Part shown: piece after piece, positions 1-5,534 of the stretch
Layout of the letters: every line of letters starts with the position of its first letter
Position numbering within the stretch: position 1 is the first letter of the stretch
NCBI GenBank assembly: GCA_031260745.1
Contig: JAISKY010000194.1
Coordinates: forward strand, 1-7,229
Length of the DNA stretch: 7,229 nucleotides
Reading direction: 5' to 3'
DNA from: Oscillospiraceae bacterium
GTDB lineage: Bacteria > Bacillota > Clostridia > Oscillospirales > Oscillospiraceae
The notes under the pieces: generated by a model
The model's input: only the letters and a program-made list of their open reading frames with translations
Databases searched by the model: none
What the model was told of the DNA's origin: nothing
Program-made: the position numbers and the translations under genes

Positions 1-1049
1 TTAAGCTCGAACGTAAAAATCGAACCTCCGCCGTTGGGGAAATACTTCTTATATAGAGCGTTGTCGGCGCGATTAGGCAGGCTCGGGTGGTTAACCTGCT
101 TAACCTGCGGGTGCTTCGTAAGGTACTCCACGACTTTCAGAGCGTTCTCAACGTGACGCTCCACGCGCAGCGACAGCGTTTCAAGCCCTTGAATGAACAG
201 GAACGAGTTAAACGGCGACAGCGTAGAACCCGTATCGCGCATTAACGTCGTGCGGGCCTTCATAATGTACGCGCTAGCTCCGCAAGCCTCGGTGAACACT
301 ACGCCGTGGTAGCTCGGATTAGGCTTCGACAAGCCCGGGAACTTATCGTTTTGAGCCCAGTCGAATTTGCCCGAGTCGATAATCACGCCGCCGATTGACG
401 TTCCGTGACCGCCGATGAACTTCGTCGCGGAATGTACCACAACGTCCGCTCCGTACTCAATCGGGCGAAGCAGATACGGCGTCGCGAACGTATTATCGAC
501 GATAAGCGGCACTCCGTTTTTGTGCGCCAAAGCGGAAACCGCTTCCAAGTCGATTATCGTGGAGTTAGGATTACCTAAAGTTTCCGCGAAAACGGCCTTC
601 GTATTAGGTTTGAACGCCGCTTCAATCTCCGCAAGATTAGACGCGTCAACGAAAGTCGTTTCGATTCCGATGTCTTTCAGCGTGTTCAGGAACAGGTTGT
701 ATGTACCGCCGTAGATGAACTTGTCGCTGATGATATGGTCGCCGGTGCGAGCAATATTTTGAATCGCGTACGCGCAAGCCGCCGCTCCCGACGACGTAGC
801 TAACGCCGCCGCTCCGTTTTCAAGCGCGGCGATACGCTTTTCAAACACGTCGGAGGTCGGATTCATCAGACGCGTGTAGATGTTGCCCGCTTCGCTAAGC
901 GCAAACCTAGCGGCGGCGGACTCTGACGTCGGAAACACATACGACGTGGTCTGGTAAATCGGTACGGCTCTGGCGTCTGTCGCCGAGTCCGGTTGTTCCT
1001 GACCTACGTGCAGTTGTAGTGTTTCAAACTTGTACTTTTTTCCGCTCAT
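1..1049 (-). CDS. metY: O-acetylhomoserine sulfhydrylase (PLP-dependent), 3' end cut by window
   Basis: Cytosolic enzyme of the Cys/Met-metabolism PLP family. It condenses O-acetylhomoserine with sulfide to give homocysteine and acetate, the direct-sulfuration step of methionine synthesis. Reading from the ATG at 1049, 349 codons stay open to the window edge; the family is usually about 425-430 residues, so roughly 75-80 C-terminal residues lie outside. Visible marks: Tyr58 and Arg60 in YTRLMNPT (phosphate contacts from the neighbouring subunit), the ATSSGAAA loop near 84-91, Asp185 in VDNTFATPYL (pairs with the pyridine nitrogen), and the Schiff-base Lys210 in HSATKFIGGHG. The start has an AAGAGGG ribosome binding site 7 bases upstream and a perfect promoter. 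The adjacent acetyl-type MetA supports O-acetylhomoserine as substrate. Cystathionine gamma-synthase/lyase relatives share the fold, but the FIGGHGTSIGG stretch and the long insert at about 228-255 favour the sulfhydrylase. No defect is seen in the visible part. Confidence 0.93.
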   Translation of the reverse strand, partial: MSGKKYKFETLQLHVGQEQPDSATDARAVPIYQTTSYVFPTSESAAARFALSEAGNIYTRLMNPTSDVFEKRIAALENGAAALATSSGAAACAYAIQNIARTGDHIISDKFIYGGTYNLFLNTLKDIGIETTFVDASNLAEIEAAFKPNTKAVFAETLGNPNSTIIDLEAVSALAHKNGVPLIVDNTFATPYLLRPIEYGADVVVHSATKFIGGHGTSIGGVIIDSGKFDWAQNDKFPGLSKPNPSYHGVVFTEACGASAYIMKARTTLMRDTGSTLSPFNSFLFIQGLETLSLRVERHVENALKVVEYLTKHPQVKQVNHPSLPNRADNALYKKYFPNGGGSIFTFEL

Positions 1050-1095
1050 TGTATAGCCCTCTTTTTATTAAAGTATAGTTAACCGATATGTTTTA

Positions 1096-1110
1096 TGTGA
1101 TTATATCACA
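1096..1110. promoter_or_regulatory. 15-bp perfect palindrome over the metY -10 box (possible operator)
   Basis: The sequence TGTGAT-ATA-ATCACA (minus-strand reading) is an inverted repeat with 6-base arms and a 3-base centre. It covers the whole -10 hexamer and its TGn extension and reaches close to the likely transcription start. A dimeric repressor bound here would block RNA polymerase. Part of the symmetry could be accidental, because one arm contains the common TGTGATA extended -10 context and only the ATCACA arm is extra. The operator role is inference. Confidence 0.4.
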
Positions 1111-1128
1111 CCGATTTCCCTTTGTCAA
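1100..1128 (-). promoter_or_regulatory. metY promoter, consensus sigma-A type with extended -10
   Basis: On the minus strand the -35 TTGACA (1128-1123) and the -10 TATAAT (1105-1100) are both perfect and separated by 17 bases. A TGA immediately precedes the -10 (TGn extension). Transcription should start near 1093, giving a leader of about 44 bases, too short for a SAM riboswitch or T-box. The -10 lies inside the 15-base perfect palindrome listed separately. Confidence 0.88.
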
Positions 1129-1179
1129 TACCTATTTTTACTTTTTTCGCAACGCTTTATTTTGAGCCGCTAATTAGAG

Positions 1180-2103
1180 TTATTTTTTCCCGATTTCGTC
1201 AATGTCAAACGGCGTAGACTGATACACGCAGTAATTCAGCCAGTTATTGAACAGCAACTGAGCGTGAGCGCGCCAAGAGATAACCGGAGGGCGCGACGAA
1301 TCGCCGTCAGGAAAGTAGTTTTTGGGGATAGCGGTATCAAGACCGCTGTCGCGGTCGCGAAAATATTCCAACGCAAGCGTGTCCGCGTCGTACTCCGCGT
1401 GACCCGTAACGAATATTTGACGGCTGTCCGACGATTTGACAATCGCGACCCCGGCTTCGTCAGATACCGCGAGAAGCTCAAGCTCCGGAACTGCCAGAAT
1501 ATCGTCCTTGAACACGGTCGTATAGCGCGAGTGCGGCATTTTGAACGTATCGTCGAAGCCGAACAAAAACGGTGAGTGGTATTCCATAACCGAGTGGTCA
1601 AACACTCCGAATATCTTCTTTGACAGCGTATGCTTTTTAATTCCGTAATGATAATACAACCCCGCCTGAGCGCCCCAGCAAATGTGCAAAGTAGAATGTA
1701 CGTTGGTCGTTGTCCAACGCATTATCTCGCTAAGTTCCGGCCAGTAGTCTACTTCCTCAAACGGCATAAGTTCCACGGGCGCGCCCGTAATTATCATTCC
1801 GTCGAAGCGGTGTTCGCGCACTTGCTCGTATGTGGTGTAGAACGAATCAAGATACTTGGAATCGGTGTTTTTAGCGGTATGGCTCGCGACGTGGATAAAC
1901 TCAACCTCAACCTGAAGCGGAGAGTTCGACAGCTTACGCAGAAGCTGGGTTTCCGTAACTGACTTAGTAGGCATCAGGTTCAGTATAAGTATTTTCAGCG
2001 GACGAATGTTTTGCTCGTCCGCTCTGTCCTCGGTCATCACGAAGATGTTCTCGCGTTTAAGCAAGTCAATTGCCGGCAGGTTATTAGAGATTTTGACAGA
2101 CAT
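1180..2103 (-). CDS. metA: Homoserine O-acetyltransferase, MetA family
   Basis: First committed enzyme of methionine synthesis: it transfers an acyl group from acyl-CoA to the hydroxyl of homoserine in the cytosol. At 307 residues it is essentially full length (E. coli MetA has 309). Family residues fall at the E. coli numbers: Lys47 in LNLMPTK, nucleophile Cys142 in HICWGAQAG, His235 and Glu237 in VTGHAEYD. Residue 111, in GAPVELMPF, is Glu. In this family Glu at 111 goes with acetyl-CoA use and Gly with succinyl-CoA use, so I call it an acetyltransferase despite the frequent 'succinyltransferase' name. The ATG at 2103 has an AGAAGGAA ribosome binding site. It lies 117 bases after livF, with no convincing promoter between, and 130 bases before metY, whose product uses O-acetylhomoserine. 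No truncation or missing residue is seen. Confidence 0.95.
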   Translation of the reverse strand: MSVKISNNLPAIDLLKRENIFVMTEDRADEQNIRPLKILILNLMPTKSVTETQLLRKLSNSPLQVEVEFIHVASHTAKNTDSKYLDSFYTTYEQVREHRFDGMIITGAPVELMPFEEVDYWPELSEIMRWTTTNVHSTLHICWGAQAGLYYHYGIKKHTLSKKIFGVFDHSVMEYHSPFLFGFDDTFKMPHSRYTTVFKDDILAVPELELLAVSDEAGVAIVKSSDSRQIFVTGHAEYDADTLALEYFRDRDSGLDTAIPKNYFPDGDSSRPPVISWRAHAQLLFNNWLNYCVYQSTPFDIDEIGKK

Positions 2104-2140
2104 TAGTTCATTCCTTCTATAGTTTGCCGCAGAGCGTATA

Positions 2141-2197
2141 AACGCCGAATAACGGTTGATTTGCGGTTTTTTCTCGCAGTCTGAATCAAGCGGCGTT
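2141..2197 (-). promoter_or_regulatory. Nested inverted repeat (folded leader) upstream of metA
   Basis: In the 117 bases between livF and metA, three perfect complementary pairs nest inside one another: AACGCCG (2141-2147) with CGGCGTT (2191-2197); TTGATT (2156-2161) with AATCAA (2184-2189); and TGCG (2162-2165) with CGCA (2175-2178). They are separated by bulges of 8, 1 and 5 bases around a 9-base, T-rich (plus strand) loop. In the minus-strand RNA this could form a bulged hairpin ending about 37 bases before the metA start. There is no U-run directly after it, so it is not a standard terminator, and I could not match it to a SAM riboswitch or T-box. Function unknown; it could be an mRNA-processing or regulatory hairpin, or chance. 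Confidence 0.35.
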
Positions 2198-2220
2198 AGT
2201 ACGGCTTACGAGTTTAGCGT

Positions 2221-2925
2221 CTACAGCCCCAAGTATGCCTCGCGGACGTAATCGTTGGCTAAAAGCTCCTTACTGTCGCCGCTTAGAGCGACGCGACCGT
2301 TTTCAAGCACATAAGCGCGGTCGGCTATCTCCAGCGTTTGATACGCGTTTTGCTCAACGAGCAAAACCGTGATACCTTGCTCACGCAGCGAGGTAACAAT
2401 TCGGAATACCTCGCGAACCATAATCGGAGCGAGCCCATACGAAAGCTCGTCAAACAAGCACAGCTTAGGATTAGACATAAGACCGCGCCCCATAGCGAGC
2501 ATTTGCTGTTCGCCGCCGCTCATTGTGCGGGCAAGCTGACGCTTACGCTCGCGGAGTATCGGAAACGTATCGTACACGCGCTCCAGTTGAGCTTTGCGAG
2601 TTCCCCACAGTTTACGGGGATATACTCCCATCTCAAGATTTTCCTGAATCGTCATTTCAGGAAACAGCCGACCGCCTTCGGGCAGATACGCGATTCCGCG
2701 CTCCATTATGTCGGAGTTGGCAATACCGTCAATGCGGGTTCCGTCAAACTCAACCTCTCCGGACCGCAACGGGATAACTCCGGTAAGCGCGTTAAGAAGC
2801 GTCGTCTTACCCGCGCCGTTCGCGCCGAGCAACGCGACAATTTCCGCTTTCCGTACGTTCAGGCTCACGTCCCACAATACTTGAACATTGCCGTAGGATA
2901 CGTTCAGGTTTCTAATATCAAGCAC
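2221..2925 (-). CDS. livF: Liv-type amino-acid ABC importer, ATP-binding protein LivF
   Basis: One of the two cytosolic ATPases that power the importer. The 234 residues are the normal LivF length. Walker A GANGAGKTT at 34-42; the PEGGRLFPEMTIQENL segment at 82-97, the LivF form of the Q-loop region, with Glu83 where many ABC ATPases have Gln; signature MSGGEQQ at 135-141; Walker B with Asp159 and catalytic Glu160 in CLFDELSYGLAP; and VEQN at 190-193, where Gln replaces the switch histidine, as is usual in LivF. The start is GTG: GGGAGG (2932-2937) sits 6 bases upstream, and only 2 bases separate it from the livG stop, which suggests translational coupling. The ribosome binding site is partly built from the last livG codons. 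Last gene of the transporter set; metA follows. Confidence 0.94.
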   Translation of the reverse strand: MLDIRNLNVSYGNVQVLWDVSLNVRKAEIVALLGANGAGKTTLLNALTGVIPLRSGEVEFDGTRIDGIANSDIMERGIAYLPEGGRLFPEMTIQENLEMGVYPRKLWGTRKAQLERVYDTFPILRERKRQLARTMSGGEQQMLAMGRGLMSNPKLCLFDELSYGLAPIMVREVFRIVTSLREQGITVLLVEQNAYQTLEIADRAYVLENGRVALSGDSKELLANDYVREAYLGL

Positions 2926-2927
2926 GG

Positions 2928-3659
2928 CTAACCTCCCAAATACACTTCGATGACGCTCTTATCGGAGGATATTTCCTCCGGCGAGCCTTCCGCGAGTTTC
3001 TGCCCGTGGTGAAGTACGAGTATTCTGCCGCAAATGCTCATTATCGCTTTCATCACGTGTTCTATCATTATAATCGTAATACCGGATTCGTTAATTTTCG
3101 TAACCAAGCGCATTGACTCCTCAACTTCCGAGGGGTTAAGCCCCGCCATAACCTCGTCCAACAGCAGAATACTCGGATTTGTCGCTAAGGCTCTGGCTAC
3201 CTCTAAACGCTTCTGACCCGCAAGCGGAATATCCTTTACGGATTTATCCATCAACGGTTCCAATCCGGTAAACTCAATAACTTTATCGGTTTTAGCTTTC
3301 GCATCCTTGTCCGAGATGTGTTTATTGCCGAATTGCGCGCTGCTAAGGATATTATCATACAACGACATACCGGGGAAATTCTTAGCCGCCTGAAATGTTC
3401 TCGCGATACCCAAATGGCAAATCTTATGCGGTTTTAAGCCGCTAACGCGCCGCGTACCCGCGTCGGAATCTGTAAGCGTTACAGTACCCGCGTCAATGCT
3501 CAACGCTCCCGATATTAGGTTAAACAACGTCGTCTTGCCCGCGCCGTTAGGACCAATCAGTCCGAGGATTTCACCCTCGGCAAGAGTAAAGTCAACATTG
3601 TCAACTGCGACGCGGCCTCCAAACGCCTTAGTCAGTCCGTGACCCTCAAGAATGTTCAA
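2928..3659 (-). CDS. livG: Liv-type amino-acid ABC importer, ATP-binding protein LivG
   Basis: The second cytosolic ATPase, pairing with LivF. The 243 residues are slightly shorter than the typical 250-260. Walker A GPNGAGKTT at 36-44; Q-loop Gln90 in ARTFQ; Walker B and catalytic Glu in LLLDEVMAGLN (Asp168, Glu169); switch His201 in MIEH. The ABC signature reads LAGQK (146-150) instead of LSGGQ: Ala replaces the conserved serine. LivG proteins often vary here and the DEVMAGLN subgroup commonly pairs with this form, so it need not mean loss of activity. The start is TTG at 3659, supported by AAGGGGGG (3669-3676) 9 bases upstream and by an N-terminus that begins directly with the first strand of the ABC domain. 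This makes a 14-base overlap with the end of livM. Confidence 0.93.
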   Translation of the reverse strand: MNILEGHGLTKAFGGRVAVDNVDFTLAEGEILGLIGPNGAGKTTLFNLISGALSIDAGTVTLTDSDAGTRRVSGLKPHKICHLGIARTFQAAKNFPGMSLYDNILSSAQFGNKHISDKDAKAKTDKVIEFTGLEPLMDKSVKDIPLAGQKRLEVARALATNPSILLLDEVMAGLNPSEVEESMRLVTKINESGITIIMIEHVMKAIMSICGRILVLHHGQKLAEGSPEEISSDKSVIEVYLGG

Positions 3660-4503
3660 GCGTCTTTGCCCCCCTTCGCGTCAGTTTCGTAACAAGTCCC
3701 ATTATGCCGTCCGGCAGGAACAAAATAACGCCGACCATAATCGCGCCGAAGATTATCATATACAGCGACGGGAATCTGGTTATCAGCAGTTCCTCAAGGT
3801 ACGCGAACAAAATCGCGCCGATTACCGGTCCCGCCGTTTTACGCATACCTCCGAATATCGCCATTAATACGGGCATAAAGCTCATAAGCGAGTTAAACGC
3901 GATTCCGGGGTCAATGTACGACCACCGCGTAGCCATCGCGGCTCCCGCCGCTCCGGCGGCAAACGCGCTGACCGCGAACGCGGTTACTTTTACCAGCGTT
4001 GTATTTACTCCGATGTGAGCCGCCGCGTCCTCCGACTCACCGACGGCTTGTAAAGCTCTGCCAAATCGTGAGCGTTTGATTAGCGCTACGGCAACCAGCA
4101 ATAGCGCAAGCAGTACGAGCAACGACCAAAACACGGTCGTGTGGTCGATTGACACTACAAAGCGTCCTCTGACGTGTGTGAACTTAATCTCAAACCACAA
4201 TACAAGATTTTTCAAAAGCTCAACCAGTCCGAACGTGAATATGGTGAAATACACGCCTCTTAGTCTAAGCGTAATCGCGCCGACCAAAAACGCCAGAACG
4301 AAGCTGACAATTCCTCCGACAAGCATAAGGAGCGGCAGCGGAATAAACTCGCCCAAAAATGCCGTAGTGTAGATTCCCGCGCCGAAAAACGCGGCTGTCG
4401 CTAACGACACATAGCCCGTCGGAGCGGAGAACATCGTCCAGCTTACAGCGAGGACAATGTACATTATGATACTGCTCAGCAGAACCACAGTATATTGCGA
4501 CAT
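3646..4503 (-). CDS. livM: Liv-type amino-acid ABC importer, inner-membrane permease LivM
   Basis: Multi-pass membrane protein of 285 residues, forming the transport channel with LivH. Hydrophobic spans cover about 5-25, 33-52, 55-78, 84-104, 124-143, 172-192, 203-221, 223-242 and 247-268. LivM hallmarks are the RLRGVYFTIFTFGLVEL stretch at 80-96, a cytoplasmic coupling loop at about 145-166 (RFGRALQAVGESEDAAAHIG) that contacts the ATPases, and the C-terminal LFLPDGIMGL at 261-270. It lacks the long N-terminal extension of some proteobacterial LivM proteins. This is the only ATG start in the transporter set, with GGGGAGG (4513-4519) 9 bases upstream formed by the last codons of livH. It lies 6 bases after the livH stop and overlaps the livG start by 14 bases, as expected for coupled translation. 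Confidence 0.94.
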   Translation of the reverse strand: MSQYTVVLLSSIIMYIVLAVSWTMFSAPTGYVSLATAAFFGAGIYTTAFLGEFIPLPLLMLVGGIVSFVLAFLVGAITLRLRGVYFTIFTFGLVELLKNLVLWFEIKFTHVRGRFVVSIDHTTVFWSLLVLLALLLVAVALIKRSRFGRALQAVGESEDAAAHIGVNTTLVKVTAFAVSAFAAGAAGAAMATRWSYIDPGIAFNSLMSFMPVLMAIFGGMRKTAGPVIGAILFAYLEELLITRFPSLYMIIFGAIMVGVILFLPDGIMGLVTKLTRRGAKTLEHS

Positions 4504-4509
4504 ATTGCG

Positions 4510-5370
4510 TTACCTCCCCAATAGTCCTTTCGGACGTACTAAAAGCAGCAACATAATAATTACATAATACGCGACCAATTGCAAACTCGGTTCTATGTAA
4601 CTTACCGCGCTGCCCACCAATCCTAGAATAAAACCGCCGATTAAACTGCCCGGTATACTGCCTAATCCGCCGAGTACGACTACGATAATCGCGATTACCG
4701 TATAACTCATACCCATTGCCGTGTTGATTTGGTAAATCATACTTAGCAACACGCCCGCTAAACCCGCGAGCAACGCTCCGATGGCGAAACACAGCGCCAT
4801 AACGCGGTTAATTTTTACGCCCATCAGTCCGGCGGCTATCGGGTCTTGCGACGCCGCTCTGATTGACTTGCCTATTCGCGAGCGGCTTAGGAAAAAGTAG
4901 AATCCTATGCTGATTACCAGCGCGAACAGCAATACTACAAGTCGGTTGACCGCGAAAGTCGCTCCGCCAAGAGTTACGGATTTTACTAAAAACTGATAGC
5001 CTTGCGGCGATGAACCCCAAATTATCATCGCGACGTTTTGCAGTATAAACATTAATCCGAACGAAACCAGCATAGCGTTGCCCTCAAACGCGCCTCCGCC
5101 GGAAATTGAGCTTAGACGTTTGAACGCCGTCCTGTGGATAATAAACCCAATCAGGAATAGCGGCGGCGACACAATAACCAGCGACAGCAACGGGCTGATT
5201 CCCGCTTGGCTCAGCGTCCAGGTCAAAAACGCGCCCAACATAATGAACTCGCCGTGTGACACGTTCAAAATACGGGCTACGCCGTATTGCATACTCAGCC
5301 CCATCGAGATAATAGCGTATATCCCGCCCATTATCAAGCCGCCGATGATGATGTTAAGCAGAGTTGTCAA
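4510..5370 (-). CDS. livH: Liv-type amino-acid ABC importer, inner-membrane permease LivH
   Basis: Multi-pass membrane protein of 286 residues, close to the usual LivH length, and partner of LivM in the channel. The N-terminal stretch of repeated glycines and isoleucines (6-25), the SMQYGVARILNVSHGEFIMLGAF segment (22-48, core VSHGEF) and the coupling loop at about 164-187 (SRIGKSIRAASQDPIAAGLM) are typical of the family; the C-terminus ends with the usual VRPKGLLG. About eight hydrophobic spans are visible. The start is TTG at 5370: AAGGAGG (5378-5384) lies 7 bases upstream, and the next in-frame ATG (Met14) would remove much of the first membrane segment. It follows livJ after 164 bases holding a large inverted repeat, unlike the tight spacing of the later genes. 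Confidence 0.94.
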   Translation of the reverse strand: MTTLLNIIIGGLIMGGIYAIISMGLSMQYGVARILNVSHGEFIMLGAFLTWTLSQAGISPLLSLVIVSPPLFLIGFIIHRTAFKRLSSISGGGAFEGNAMLVSFGLMFILQNVAMIIWGSSPQGYQFLVKSVTLGGATFAVNRLVVLLFALVISIGFYFFLSRSRIGKSIRAASQDPIAAGLMGVKINRVMALCFAIGALLAGLAGVLLSMIYQINTAMGMSYTVIAIIVVVLGGLGSIPGSLIGGFILGLVGSAVSYIEPSLQLVAYYVIIMLLLLVRPKGLLGR

Positions 5371-5377
5371 TATTACT

Positions 5378-5384
5378 CCTCCTT
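5378..5384 (-). promoter_or_regulatory. Strong ribosome binding site deciding the livH TTG start
   Basis: AAGGAGG on the minus strand, 7 bases before TTG (5370-5368). No ATG or GTG start with a comparable site is found nearby, so the TTG is the best start. Confidence 0.85.
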
Positions 5385-5422
5385 AAACAGCTATATCTAA
5401 CAATTGCGTGATTTGATAAACC

Positions 5423-5520
5423 TAATAGAGAACAGATAACAGTTTAGCCTAAAGTTATAACGATTGCAATTTAGCGCGGCAATCATTCGATTAGGTAAAA
5501 CTGTTAACTGTTCACTATTA
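5423..5520. repeat. 98-bp inverted-repeat element between livJ and livH
   Basis: The arms 5423-5452 and 5491-5520 are inverted copies matching at 26 of 30 positions; one of the four mismatches would be a G-U pair in RNA. Inside lies a second perfect pair, GATTGC (5462-5467) with GCAATC (5479-5484), around an 11-base loop. Transcribed with the operon, it would form a long hairpin beginning 14 bases after the livJ stop. It is not followed by a clean U-run. By analogy with hairpins that follow binding-protein genes in other ABC operons, it could protect livJ mRNA from 3' decay or reduce read-through, giving more LivJ than permease. It could equally be a small palindromic element copied around the genome (MITE- or REP-like). 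No transposase and no clear target duplication are seen. Confidence 0.7.
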
Positions 5521-5533
5521 ATTGTTAACTGTC
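5502..5533 (+). repeat. Degenerate heptamer tandem repeat (TGTTAAC-like)
   Basis: Read on the plus strand in sevens: TGTTAAC, TGTTCAC, TATTAAT, TGTTAAC, then TGTC. The TGTTAACTGT at 5502-5511 recurs exactly at 5523-5532, 21 bases on. The opposite arm of the surrounding inverted repeat, read on the minus strand, has the same series (TGTTATC, TGTTCTC, TATTAGG), so the heptamers belong to the repeated unit. The stretch begins just after the livJ stop in the direction of transcription. Confidence 0.55.
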
Positions 5534-5534
5534 T

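Noticed and set aside
415..714. Plus-strand open frame of 99 codons
   Set aside because: It lies wholly opposite metY, has no ribosome binding site and no recognisable protein character.
1129..1179. Terminator between metA and metY
   Set aside because: AT-rich with A-runs on the minus strand, but no stem of useful length followed by a U-run.
2104..2220. SAM riboswitch or T-box upstream of metA
   Set aside because: The conserved motifs I know for these classes (for example the T-box AGGGUGGNACCGCG-like segment) are not visible; only an unclassified nested hairpin is present.
2338..2931. Plus-strand open frame of 197 codons
   Set aside because: Antisense shadow of livF; the minus-strand frame has all ABC ATPase motifs.
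4265..4792. Minus-strand open frame of 175 codons in another frame
   Set aside because: Overlaps livH and livM out of frame; Arg/Tyr-rich composition typical of a shifted reading of a membrane protein gene.
5371..5534. CRISPR repeat or insertion sequence between livJ and livH
   Set aside because: The repeats are 7-base units and one inverted pair, without regular spacers, transposase or clear target-site duplication.
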